Assembly: GCA_009692615.1 (NCBI GenBank)
Contig: SHYW01000002.1
Location: 27,081 to 91,080 of the forward strand
Source: Deltaproteobacteria bacterium
GTDB lineage: Bacteria; Desulfobacterota; Binatia; UBA9968
Direction: 5' to 3'
Length of the DNA: 64,000 nt
Part shown: piece after piece, positions 39,168 to 47,224 of the stretch
How the letters are laid out: every line of letters starts with the position of its first letter
Position numbering within the stretch: the first letter of the stretch is position 1
The notes under the pieces: generated by a model
Databases searched by the model: none
What the model saw: the letters and a program-made list of their open reading frames with translations, nothing else
What the model was told of the DNA's origin: nothing
Made by a program: the position numbers and the translations under genes

Positions 39168-39848
39168 ATGAACGCTCAACCGCTGCTCCGAATAGTCGAC
39201 CAGATCAGTTACTGGACCGGCAAAGCGTTTGCCTGGCTGATCTTGGGCTTGACCCTGGTGGTGTCCGTCGAGGTGTTCAAGCGCTACATCTTGAACGCGC
39301 CGACTTCATGGATCTTCGATCTGAACAATATGCTCTACGGCACGCTGTTCATGATGTGCGGTGCTTACACTTTGGCGCTGGCCGGCCATGTGCGCGCCGA
39401 CTTTGTTTATATCTATCTAAAGCCGCGCGCCCAGGCGTCCCTCGATCTATTATTATATTTTCTGTTCTTCATGCCGGGCATTTTAGGACTGGTCTACGCC
39501 GGCTATGGATACGCCGCCGACTCCTGGCGCATTGCCGAGCATTCCAACGTGACGGCGGAAGGGCCGCCGATTTATTATTTTAAGACCGTCATTCCCGTTG
39601 CCGGAGCTTTCATCATGTTGCAAGGCTTCGCTGAAATCTTTCGTTGCATCGTGTGTATTCGCACCGGTGCTTGGCCGGCGCGTTTGAACGACGTCGAAGA
39701 GATCGACGTCATCGAGACCCAACTCTCGCACAGCCAATTTATCGACGAGGAATCGCGTTTGGCAACCATGCGTTCGGCCCACGCCATCGACGCCGCGGCG
39801 CGTCATCGCAGCGCCATGGACATGGATGAGGAAGAGAAAAAGCCATGA
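39168..39848 (+). CDS. dctQ: TRAP transporter small permease DctQ
   Basis: The 226-residue protein has four membrane segments as in DctQ (about 17-40, 55-76, 91-110 and 138-160) with WIFDLNNMLYGTLFMMCGAYTLALAGHVRADFVY, the typical DctQ segment. A longer soluble C-terminal tail of about 55 residues rich in charged residues follows. It pairs with DctM. The ATG follows the terminator's T run by ten bases and has no clear ribosome site. The stop overlaps the dctM start by four bases (ATGA). A longer C-terminal tail than in E. coli-type DctQ is the only oddity. Confidence 0.88.
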   Translation: MNAQPLLRIVDQISYWTGKAFAWLILGLTLVVSVEVFKRYILNAPTSWIFDLNNMLYGTLFMMCGAYTLALAGHVRADFVYIYLKPRAQASLDLLLYFLFFMPGILGLVYAGYGYAADSWRIAEHSNVTAEGPPIYYFKTVIPVAGAFIMLQGFAEIFRCIVCIRTGAWPARLNDVEEIDVIETQLSHSQFIDEESRLATMRSAHAIDAAARHRSAMDMDEEEKKP

Positions 39849-41923
39849 GCGATCCGCTCCTCGGTTTGACCATGCTCGGGCTCGTCGTGGTGGCGATCAT
39901 GATGGGCTTTCCCACTGCGTTCACACTCATGGGCTTGGGCATGATCTTCGGCTACGTCGCTTTTTGGGATCCCGCCCATCACTGGTGGCAGAATCGCATC
40001 TTCGATCTGATGGTGCAGCGCACCTATGGCGTCATGACCAACGACACGCTTTTGTCGGTGCCGTTGTTCGTCTTCATGGGCTACATCATGGAGCGCGCCG
40101 CGCTGGTGGACCGCATGTTTCATAGCGTGCAGTTGGCGTTTCGCCGGGTGCCGGCGTCGCTTGCGGTTACTACATTACTTGTCTGCGCTTTCTGGGGCAT
40201 CGCTTCCGGCATCGTCGGCGCGGTCGTTGTGCTGATGGGTGTCATCGCAATGCGTCCTATGCTCAATGCCGGCTATGATGTTCGTTTAGCATCCGGCGCG
40301 ATTACCGCCGGCGGAACGCTCGGTATTCTCATTCCACCATCGGTCATGCTCATCGTTTATGCCGCCGTTGCCGGACAGTCTATCGTTAAACTCTACGCCG
40401 CGGCGATGATTCCCGGTTTCTTCCTGACTTTTCTTTATCTAGTTTACATTCTCGGCTGGGCGATGATTAATCCAAAGATCGCGCCCAAGCTGTCGCCGGA
40501 TCAATACCGGGTTGCGGTTCCAGAATGGTTGAAACCGCTTGAAAACGGACCGACCAAGCGCGTGTTCGGCGGTATTGTCTCGTTGCTGTTCCGCCCAGAA
40601 CAAGTGCGCGGAGTGATGCGCCCCGATGGCAAGCCTGTCACCTACGGGTATATCGTCAACAACTTTCTTGCTCTGATGGTGCCGCTAGCGCTCACCGTCG
40701 GAACTTACGCTGGCACTTGGTGGTATGTGGTAATTCACAGTGCGCCGGTGGCAGCGACGGCAACTGTTGAAAAGCCACAGCCACCGCAATCAGCGGCACC
40801 AGCGCAGTCCGACAAAACGCAGGAGCTTGACGGCACCGACGAGAAGCCGCAAGAGTTGGGCAACGTCGAAACTAAACCACAGGAACTCGGATCGGCGGAG
40901 ACCATAGTCGAGCCGACCGAGCCGGCACGTCCAGCCGATGCGCCGCCGCAAGAGATGAATTCCATAACCGAGCCGGCGGCAGCGGGGAACGTCGGCAAAG
41001 TGCCGGAGCAATTTTACACTTGGTTTTGGGCGCTGGTCGGGCTCTCGACGCTGCTGCTGATCTATTACTACTGGCGCATGGACGGTGAGCAGTTCGAGAT
41101 ACTCAAAGAAATGACCATCGCCGTGGTGCCGCTGGGTGTGCTGACCATCGTCGTGTTGGTGGTGATTCTCTTGGGGATATGTACCGCCACCGAGTCGGCG
41201 GCGATCGGTGCATTGGGCGCGCTCTATCTCGCGGTCATGGTAAAATATCCGCGCAGCTGTGGATGGTGGAGTTTGCTCGGCGCTGCGATTGGCATTGCCC
41301 TCGGCTTGCAGCGCGGCGACATCGCTACTCTGATCGTTTCCGGATCGTTAGGCGCGACGTTCGTCGGCACAGGCATTCCGCTCGCCATCGCATTGCCGAA
41401 GTCACCAGAGCTCCGGCGCAATCTTCAGGAAGCGACATTTCTCACCGCCAAGACCACGGCGATGGTTTGTTGGCTATTCATTGGCTCGGCGTTGTTCTCC
41501 GGCGTCTTCGCTTTGCACGGCGGTCAAGGACTCATTGAACGCTGGGTCTTGAGCTTGAATCTTTCACCGTTGGGTTTTCAGCTGGTCGCCCAAGCGATCA
41601 TTTTTATTCTCGGCTGGCCGCTTGAATGGACCGAGATCATCGTGATTTTCTGTCCGATCTTTATTCCGCTGCTCAGCCATTTCAACGTGGATCCGATTCT
41701 CTTCGGCACCATGGTCGCGGTCAATCTGCAGGCGGCGTTCCTATCGCCGCCGGTGGCGATGTCGGCGTTCTATCTGAAAGGCGTGGCGCCCAAACATGTC
41801 ACCCTCAATCAGATCTTCGCCGGCATGATGCCCTATATGATCATCGTCTGTCTCTGCTTGGTTTGCATGTACATCTGGCCGGGCATGACCTTGTGGCTGC
41901 CGGAATTTCTCTACGGAAACTGA
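39845..41923 (+). CDS. dctM: TRAP transporter large permease DctM with a long internal insertion
   Basis: The 692-residue protein is DctM-like but about 250 residues longer than usual. N-terminal motifs include MGFPTAFTLMGLGMIFGYVAFW, LLVCAFWGIASGIVGAVVVLMGVIAM, GAITAGGTLGILIPPSVMLIVYAAVAGQSIVKLYAAAMIPG. The C-terminal half has ICTATESAAIGALGALYLA and WPLEWTEIIVIFCPIFIPLLSHF. Between them, residues about 215-390 form an insertion with two extra membrane segments and an acidic low-complexity stretch with repeated TQEL/PQEL units (about 325-350). It forms the Na+/H+-coupled transport channel with DctQ. The insertion does not interrupt the family motifs, so function is likely retained. Confidence 0.9.
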   Translation: MSDPLLGLTMLGLVVVAIMMGFPTAFTLMGLGMIFGYVAFWDPAHHWWQNRIFDLMVQRTYGVMTNDTLLSVPLFVFMGYIMERAALVDRMFHSVQLAFRRVPASLAVTTLLVCAFWGIASGIVGAVVVLMGVIAMRPMLNAGYDVRLASGAITAGGTLGILIPPSVMLIVYAAVAGQSIVKLYAAAMIPGFFLTFLYLVYILGWAMINPKIAPKLSPDQYRVAVPEWLKPLENGPTKRVFGGIVSLLFRPEQVRGVMRPDGKPVTYGYIVNNFLALMVPLALTVGTYAGTWWYVVIHSAPVAATATVEKPQPPQSAAPAQSDKTQELDGTDEKPQELGNVETKPQELGSAETIVEPTEPARPADAPPQEMNSITEPAAAGNVGKVPEQFYTWFWALVGLSTLLLIYYYWRMDGEQFEILKEMTIAVVPLGVLTIVVLVVILLGICTATESAAIGALGALYLAVMVKYPRSCGWWSLLGAAIGIALGLQRGDIATLIVSGSLGATFVGTGIPLAIALPKSPELRRNLQEATFLTAKTTAMVCWLFIGSALFSGVFALHGGQGLIERWVLSLNLSPLGFQLVAQAIIFILGWPLEWTEIIVIFCPIFIPLLSHFNVDPILFGTMVAVNLQAAFLSPPVAMSAFYLKGVAPKHVTLNQIFAGMMPYMIIVCLCLVCMYIWPGMTLWLPEFLYGN

Positions 41924-41925
41924 AG

Positions 41926-41991
41926 TAATGGAGTGATGGAGTGTTGGAGTACTGGGTGGGGCGGCCCAGCACTCCGTTACTCCAGTGTTCT
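41926..41991. repeat. inverted repeat of the GGAGT-T/A-CTGGG type
   Basis: TGGAGTGTTGGAGTACTGGG faces CCCAGCACTCCGTTACTCCA across about eight bases. It lies between dctM and the amidase start. Confidence 0.7.
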
Positions 41992-41995
41992 CCCC

Positions 41996-43336
41996 ATGGA
42001 TCTAACCAACCTTCATTTGCTTTCTGCTGTGGAAGCGACGCGACTGATCCGCGATGGCGTGATTAATTCGGAGCAGCTTGTCGAAGCTTGCTTGGCGCAA
42101 ATTCGCGCGGTCGACGACAACATTCAAGCTTGGGCATTTCTCGATCCAGAGTATGCGCTCAGCCAAGCGCGCGCGCTGGATCAGCTTCGCCTCGAAGGTA
42201 AAGCGATCGGGCCGCTGCATGGCGTTCCCGTTGCCATCAAAGATATTTTCGACACTGCCGACATGCCGACCGAATGCGGTTCGGCGATTTATGCTGGGCG
42301 GACGCCGTCGCGCGACGCCACCGTAGTGTCACTGTTGCGCGCAGCGGGCGCGGTGATCATGGGCAAGACCGTAACAACCGAGTTCGCTTATTTTTCTCCG
42401 GGCAAAACTCGCAATCCGCATAATGCCGACCATACGCCCGGAGGTTCTTCGAGCGGCTCCGCCGCTGCTGTAGCGGCGAACATGGTGCCGCTCGCCATTG
42501 GCAGCCAGACCAACGGTTCGACGATTCGTCCCGCCGCCTATTGCGGCGTGATCGGTTTCAAACCGACGCACGGATTGATTTCCCGTCATCGTGTTTCGCT
42601 ACTGTCGCGCAGCCTCGATCATGTCGGCCTATTCGCGCGCACGATTGACGACATTGCCCTGCTCGCCGAACAGTTGGCCGCCTACGACGAAAACGATCCC
42701 GACACGCGACCGCGTGCGCGGATTCCTTTCACTGCCGTCGCGGCCGAAGAGCCGCCCCTCGACCCGATGTTCGCATTCATCAAGACGCCGATGTGGGAGC
42801 GTGCCGACGAGGATACCAAGGAAGGCTTCGCGGAGATCGTCGAACATCTGGGTGTTCAGGTCGAAGAAGTGGATCTCTTTCCGTCTGCGTCGGAAGCTTG
42901 GCAGTGGCACCAGACGATCATGAGCGCGGAAATGGCGTCTAACTTAGCGCGCGAATGGGAACGCGGCCGCGGGGCCATGTCCGACGCGCTACGCAAGCAG
43001 ATCGAAGCCGGTCGCGCCGTCAGCGCTTTCGACTACCTGCACGCGCTCAAACAAATCGCGCCGGTGAACGAAAGCTTCGTCGAACTCTTCGAGCAGCGCT
43101 ACGACGCGATTCTCACTCCCGCCGCACCGACCGCGGCGCCTAAAGGGCTTACGTCGACCGGCGATCCATCGTTTTGCACGCTCTGGACGCTCTGCGGCAT
43201 GCCCTGCATCACGTTGCCTTTCTTGCAAAGCGCTGACGGCTTGCCGATCGGCGTGCAGCTAGTCGGCCCGCGCGGCGGCGATGCGAGATTGCTCCGCACC
43301 GCGCGCTGGTTGTCTAAGAAGATGGCCGAGGTTTGA
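41996..43336 (+). CDS. amidase (amidase signature family)
   Basis: The 446-residue protein is an amidase-signature enzyme with the Ser-cisSer-Lys triad. The lysine is in GVPVAIKDIFDT (about 75-86), and the serines are in DHTPGGSSSGSAAAVAANMVPLAIGSQTNGSTIRPAAYCGVIGFKPTHG (about 148-196). The fold hydrolyses amide bonds of various small amides and may relate to glutamyl-tRNA amidotransferase A, though no GatBC genes are near. It follows the TRAP genes after a repeat, so it may act on a substrate the transporter takes up; that is inference. The ATG at 41996 has no strong ribosome site. The frame upstream is repeat sequence without family residues. Confidence 0.88.
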   Translation: MDLTNLHLLSAVEATRLIRDGVINSEQLVEACLAQIRAVDDNIQAWAFLDPEYALSQARALDQLRLEGKAIGPLHGVPVAIKDIFDTADMPTECGSAIYAGRTPSRDATVVSLLRAAGAVIMGKTVTTEFAYFSPGKTRNPHNADHTPGGSSSGSAAAVAANMVPLAIGSQTNGSTIRPAAYCGVIGFKPTHGLISRHRVSLLSRSLDHVGLFARTIDDIALLAEQLAAYDENDPDTRPRARIPFTAVAAEEPPLDPMFAFIKTPMWERADEDTKEGFAEIVEHLGVQVEEVDLFPSASEAWQWHQTIMSAEMASNLAREWERGRGAMSDALRKQIEAGRAVSAFDYLHALKQIAPVNESFVELFEQRYDAILTPAAPTAAPKGLTSTGDPSFCTLWTLCGMPCITLPFLQSADGLPIGVQLVGPRGGDARLLRTARWLSKKMAEV

Positions 43337-43354
43337 TTTAATAAAGCTTGACGA

Positions 43355-44203
43355 TCAATTCACGTGGCTCCAGGCGTGATAGGAGCTACGCACCAGCGGG
43401 CCGGACTCGACGTGGCGAAAGCCGAGCTGGTCGGCGGCGGTTTTGAATTCTCTAAATTCATCCGGTGTCACGTAGCGTTCGACCCGTAAGAGTTTGGGCG
43501 ATGGTTGGAGATATTGCCCCAGAGTGACGATGTCGACATCGTTCGCGCGTAAGTCATGCAACGTGGTCATCACTTCCTCTTTAGTTTCGCCGACACCGAG
43601 CATCATCCCCGTTTTGGTTAACACTTCAGGTTGCATTTCTTTCGCGGTCTTCAAAATATTGACCGAACATTGGTAAGTGTGCCCCGGCCGGACTTTGCCG
43701 TAAAGACGCGGCACGGTTTCGATGTTGTGATTGAGAATTTCGATTCCCGAATTGACCACGGTTTTCAACGCAGCCAAGTTGCCTTCGAAGTCGGGAATCA
43801 ATAACTCCACGCGGATGCCCGGATTCAAACTCTTGATCCAGAAAACCGTCTTGGCGAAATGGTCGGCGCCGCCGTCGGGGAGATCGTCGCGGTTGACTGA
43901 GGTGACGACGATATGATCGAGCCCGAGTTCTTTGACGGTCAGTGCCACGTTGCGCGGTTCCTCTGGATCGAGCGCCAGGGGTTTGCCTTTGTCGATGGCG
44001 CAAAAGCGGCAGCCGCGCGTGCAAGTGTCGCCGAGAATTAAAAACGTGGCGGTCTTGTTGCCCCAGCACTCGCCGATGTTCGGGCAGCGCGCCTCTTCAC
44101 AGACGGTGTGAAGGTTTTTCTCGCGCATGAGTGTTTTTAGGCGCAGGTAGTTGGGGTTACCTGGCGCTTTGACTTTGATCCAGTCGGGGTGGCGGCGCGG
44201 CAT
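43355..44203 (-). CDS. lipA: lipoyl synthase
   Basis: The 282-residue radical SAM enzyme inserts sulfur into octanoyl groups on lipoyl-dependent proteins. The auxiliary cluster cysteines are C35, C40 and C46 (CEEARCPNIGEC). The radical SAM cysteines are C61, C65 and C68 (CTRGCRFC). NHNIETVPRLYGKVRPGHTYQ (about 155-175) and MLGVGETKEEV (about 200-210) are typical. The gene starts three bases after the lipB stop, and the two form a lipB-lipA operon on the minus strand. No strong ribosome site is visible between them, so coupling is likely. Confidence 0.96.
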   Translation of the reverse strand: MPRRHPDWIKVKAPGNPNYLRLKTLMREKNLHTVCEEARCPNIGECWGNKTATFLILGDTCTRGCRFCAIDKGKPLALDPEEPRNVALTVKELGLDHIVVTSVNRDDLPDGGADHFAKTVFWIKSLNPGIRVELLIPDFEGNLAALKTVVNSGIEILNHNIETVPRLYGKVRPGHTYQCSVNILKTAKEMQPEVLTKTGMMLGVGETKEEVMTTLHDLRANDVDIVTLGQYLQPSPKLLRVERYVTPDEFREFKTAADQLGFRHVESGPLVRSSYHAWSHVN

Positions 44204-44206
44204 GGC

Positions 44207-44932
44207 TTAAACCGTTTCGAGTTCCGAGTTTCGAGTTTCGGGTTCGACCCGAGACGCAGCAGAATTTTGTTCAGCGCCAAAGGTCAACGCGTCAACACTC
44301 TCTTCGATATCTGAGTAGCCAAATATTTCGGCGAAGTGATGTAGGAAGCGCTCCCGAACCTCGCTTAAGTTCTGCTCTGTACCGAGTTCCTTTTGCATCG
44401 ATGTCACTTCGGCCCAGCTAAGGCCGCATGGAACGATGCGTTGAAAATAACTTAGATCGGTATTCACGTTGAGCGCGAGACCGTGATAGGTGATGCAGCG
44501 CCGCACGGCAACGCCGATGGCGGCGATTTTTCGATCGCCGAGCCAGATGCCGGTGTAGGGCGGCCGGCGCATCGCGGCGATGCCAAAATCGGCCAGCGTG
44601 CGAATCGCGCTCAGTTCCAAATTCCTCACATAGCGATGCACGTCTTTTCTCAGCTTCGAGCGCAGATCGACGATCGGATAGACCACGAGTTGTCCAGGTC
44701 CATGATAGGTCACATCGCCGCCGCGGCTGGTGCGATAGACTGGGACTTCGTCCGCCGACAAAACATTCAATTCATCGCCGCCGCGGCCGAGGGTATAGAC
44801 ATGGGGATGTTCGACGAAGAGCAAAATGTCGGCGGATGACTCGCGTTGCTTGAGTTCGAGGAGCCGCTCCTGCATCTGGAGAGCGGTTGAAAATTCTAGT
44901 GTGCCTAGATCTTTGCAGAGTAGAGTCGACAT
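44207..44932 (-). CDS. lipB: octanoyltransferase (lipoate-protein ligase B)
   Basis: The 241-residue protein has the LipB pattern: MQERLLELKQRESSADILLFVEHPHVYTLGRGG, SRGGDVTYHGPGQLVVYPIVDL, and the catalytic region KIAAIGVAVRRCITYHGLALNVNTDLSYFQRIVPCGL with the lysine and cysteine pair. It transfers octanoate to the lipoyl domain before LipA acts. The last residues (EPETRNSELETV) are encoded by an intergenic-type repeat at 44214-44246. An upstream in-frame ATG at 44956 adds DDNSVKP; the start is uncertain by a few codons. Confidence 0.92.
   Translation of the reverse strand: MSTLLCKDLGTLEFSTALQMQERLLELKQRESSADILLFVEHPHVYTLGRGGDELNVLSADEVPVYRTSRGGDVTYHGPGQLVVYPIVDLRSKLRKDVHRYVRNLELSAIRTLADFGIAAMRRPPYTGIWLGDRKIAAIGVAVRRCITYHGLALNVNTDLSYFQRIVPCGLSWAEVTSMQKELGTEQNLSEVRERFLHHFAEIFGYSDIEESVDALTFGAEQNSAASRVEPETRNSELETV
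44214..44246. repeat. direct repeat GTTTCGAGTTCCGAGTTTCGAG at the lipB 3' end
   Basis: Three near-tandem copies of GAGTTTCG/GAGTTCCG (44214-44246) occupy the last codons of lipB and encode ETRNSELET. This type of intergenic repeat usually lies outside genes, so the stop codon may have moved into it. Confidence 0.6.
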
Positions 44933-44992
44933 TGGCTTCACACTATTATCGTCCATTGTGCGGCGTTTCAAGGTGAATTGTGTGGGTGCGAT

Positions 44993-45022
44993 TTGACACC
45001 ACCGAGCATCGACGGCTAGAGT
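44993..45022 (+). promoter_or_regulatory. promoter of the NCS2 permease gene
   Basis: TTGACA (44993-44998) is followed after 18 bases by TAGAGT (45017-45022). The predicted start near 45029 leaves a leader of about 22 bases with GCGGAGA before the ATG at 45051. Confidence 0.5.
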
Positions 45023-45050
45023 CGGCGAAATTTCAGCGGAGAATTTCATC

Positions 45051-46595
45051 ATGGCGCAATCCACTTACCACCCCCCTTGGTTCGTGCGCAAAGATCTCGA
45101 CGGGTTTTTCGGGTTGATGATAGACAATCTCATTCAATTGATTTTGATCGTCAGTCTATGCCGGGAGCTGATTCATCTGCCGGACAGTTATATTTTCGGC
45201 AAGATTCTTCCCGGCGCGGCGATTTCGATTCTCGTCGGGAATTTTTTCTACGCTTGGCAGGCGCGCCAATTGGCGCGGGAGACGGGGCGAGATGATGTGA
45301 CGGCATTGCCGTACGGCATTAACACGGTGAGTCTTTTCGCTTTCGTGTTTTTTATCATGTTGCCGATTTACCTTGAGACCAAAGATCCGGTGCGGGCTTG
45401 GCAGGTGGGCCTGGTCGCCTGTTTTCTCAACGGCGTGATCGAAATCTTCGGCGCGTTCGTCGCCGAAGCGGTGCGCCGGGTCACGCCACGGGCGGCGCTG
45501 CTCTCGGCGTTGTCCGGCATTGCTATTACTTTCATCGCCATGGATTTCACTTTCAAGATTTTCGCTCAACCGTTAGTTGCATTGGTTCCGATGGGAATCA
45601 TTTTCGTCGCATATTTTTCGCATCAGAAACTGCCCCTTGGACTTCCCGGCGGTATGGTCGCCATCGTCGTCGGCACGATATTGGGTTGGTCGCTAGGAAC
45701 GATGCACGGAAAATCATTGAACATCGATTTCGCGCCGGTGGCGCCATCGTTTGCCGGTGGCGCACTGTGGCAGGCGATGACCGATCCGACATTCCTAAAA
45801 TGCTTCTCGGTGATTTTTCCCATGGGAATTTTCAACGTCGTCGGTTCGTTGCAGAATATCGAAAGCGCCGAAGCGGCGGGCGATCGCTTCAAAACTTTTC
45901 CATCGCTAATGGCCAACGGCATCGGCTCGGTGGTGGCGGCGCTGTTCGGCAGCGTGTTTCCGACGACGATTTACATCGGCCACCCCGGTTGGAAGCGGCT
46001 CGGCGCGCGCTCGGGCTATTCGGCGCTCAACGGCGTATTCATCAGTTTTCTCTGCCTCACCGGCACGATTCAGGCGGTGCTCGCTCTCATTCCAATCGAG
46101 GCCGGCATCGGCATTCTCCTTTACATCGGTATCGTCATCGTCGCCCAATCGTTTCAAGAAACGCCGAAGGAACATGCGCCGGCGGTGGCTTTGGGAATTG
46201 TTCCAGCGTTGGCCGGCTGGGGATTGTTGATGGTCGAGACCGGGCTGCGCGCCGCGGGAAAATCCCTGTTCGATGTTGGGCTGGCCAAATTCAACCAGGA
46301 AAGTTTGGCGCTTCACGGTATGATTTCACTCGAGCGCGGCTTCATCTTCACGTCGATGATTCTCGCCGCCATCGGTGTTGCACTGATCGAAAGAAAATTT
46401 TTCCGCGCCGGCCATTGGGCGATCGCGGCGGCTTTGCTTTCAGCCATCGGCGTCATTCACGCTTACGATCTCACCGTGGCGGGCATCACCAGCCGCTTTG
46501 GTTTGCTGGCGGCGCCGGATTTTTTTCTTGCTTATTTGCTGCTAGCCGGGCTTTTCTACGGGATCGGTTTGCTGGCGGCGAAAGAGCCGGCCTGA
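45051..46595 (+). CDS. NCS2/AzgA-like purine or xanthine permease family protein
   Basis: The 514-residue membrane protein has about 12-14 hydrophobic segments and an NCS2-like pattern: an opening segment FFGLMIDNLIQLILIVSLC, the substrate-region DDVTALPYGINTVSLFAF (about 81-98), and a second conserved region FNVVGSLQNIESAEAAGDRF (about 263-282) that resembles the N-x-x-G/E pattern of nucleobase transporters. The closest group is the AzgA-like adenine/guanine/hypoxanthine transporters, but the substrate is uncertain. Its 3' end overlaps the phosphatase gene on the other strand by 40 bases. A promoter at 44993-45022 drives it. Confidence 0.8.
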   Translation: MAQSTYHPPWFVRKDLDGFFGLMIDNLIQLILIVSLCRELIHLPDSYIFGKILPGAAISILVGNFFYAWQARQLARETGRDDVTALPYGINTVSLFAFVFFIMLPIYLETKDPVRAWQVGLVACFLNGVIEIFGAFVAEAVRRVTPRAALLSALSGIAITFIAMDFTFKIFAQPLVALVPMGIIFVAYFSHQKLPLGLPGGMVAIVVGTILGWSLGTMHGKSLNIDFAPVAPSFAGGALWQAMTDPTFLKCFSVIFPMGIFNVVGSLQNIESAEAAGDRFKTFPSLMANGIGSVVAALFGSVFPTTIYIGHPGWKRLGARSGYSALNGVFISFLCLTGTIQAVLALIPIEAGIGILLYIGIVIVAQSFQETPKEHAPAVALGIVPALAGWGLLMVETGLRAAGKSLFDVGLAKFNQESLALHGMISLERGFIFTSMILAAIGVALIERKFFRAGHWAIAAALLSAIGVIHAYDLTVAGITSRFGLLAAPDFFLAYLLLAGLFYGIGLLAAKEPA

Positions 46596-47206
46596 CCGTT
46601 GGCGGCATATGTTTTGCCGTTGACGTGGGTGACTTGCCAGCGGCCGTCGTCCTGGCATTGGAGCCGGCTGATGCCGCAAGGGTCGAGGTGGAAGTCGCGA
46701 TAATTATTAAGCGGTGTGCCGGTGATCCGGCAGACGATGCCGACGATAGGAAAATTATGGCTGACAATGACGATGGTGTCGGTGGCGCCGTGACGGTTGA
46801 CGATTCGATTCAGGCCAACCCAAGCGCGCTCGGCGACGTCGCTCAAGCGTTCGCCGCCGGGAACTTGCAGGTCGGCTGGCTCGGTGCGCCAGCGGATGAG
46901 AAAGTCGCCGAAGTTGTCTTTGATCTCGTTGAAGGTTAACCCTTCGAGCTTGCCGTGATCCAGTTCACGGATTTTTTCTTCGATCAGCACCGGCAGTTTG
47001 TGTGGCTGGCTGATCACTTCGGCGGTGCGGCGCGCGCGTTGCAAATCGCTGGCGTAAATCGCCGAGATATTTTCAGCGCCGAGCACGACGGCGATCTCTT
47101 CGGCCTGACGCACGCCAACTTCGCTCAAATCGCGATCCGAAGAACCTTGGCAGCGATGCTGCAAGTTCCAATCGGTGGCGCCGTGGCGCACTAAAACGAT
47201 CTGCAC
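46556..47206 (-). CDS. histidine phosphatase family protein
   Basis: The 216-residue protein has the phosphoglycerate mutase-like fold. VRHGATDWN is at residues 6-14, with the nucleophile histidine of the RHG motif. IYASDLQRARRTAEV (about 49-63) carries an arginine and the second motif, and IVIVSHNFPIVGIVCR (about 145-160) carries the SH pair. Such enzymes act on phosphoesters such as alpha-ribazole phosphate or sugar phosphates. The start is GTG at 47206 with a weak ribosome site. It overlaps the NCS2 permease gene at the 3' ends and follows the ppiD stop by 18 bases on the same strand, so it may be cotranscribed with ppiD. Confidence 0.88.
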   Translation of the reverse strand: MQIVLVRHGATDWNLQHRCQGSSDRDLSEVGVRQAEEIAVVLGAENISAIYASDLQRARRTAEVISQPHKLPVLIEEKIRELDHGKLEGLTFNEIKDNFGDFLIRWRTEPADLQVPGGERLSDVAERAWVGLNRIVNRHGATDTIVIVSHNFPIVGIVCRITGTPLNNYRDFHLDPCGISRLQCQDDGRWQVTHVNGKTYAANGQAGSFAASKPIP

Positions 47207-47224
47207 GAATCGCTCAAACTGAGA

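Noticed and set aside
45398..46939. 513-codon open frame on the plus strand overlapping the NCS2 permease
   Set aside because: It runs in another frame of the permease gene and reads as an arginine- and histidine-rich shadow without membrane segments.
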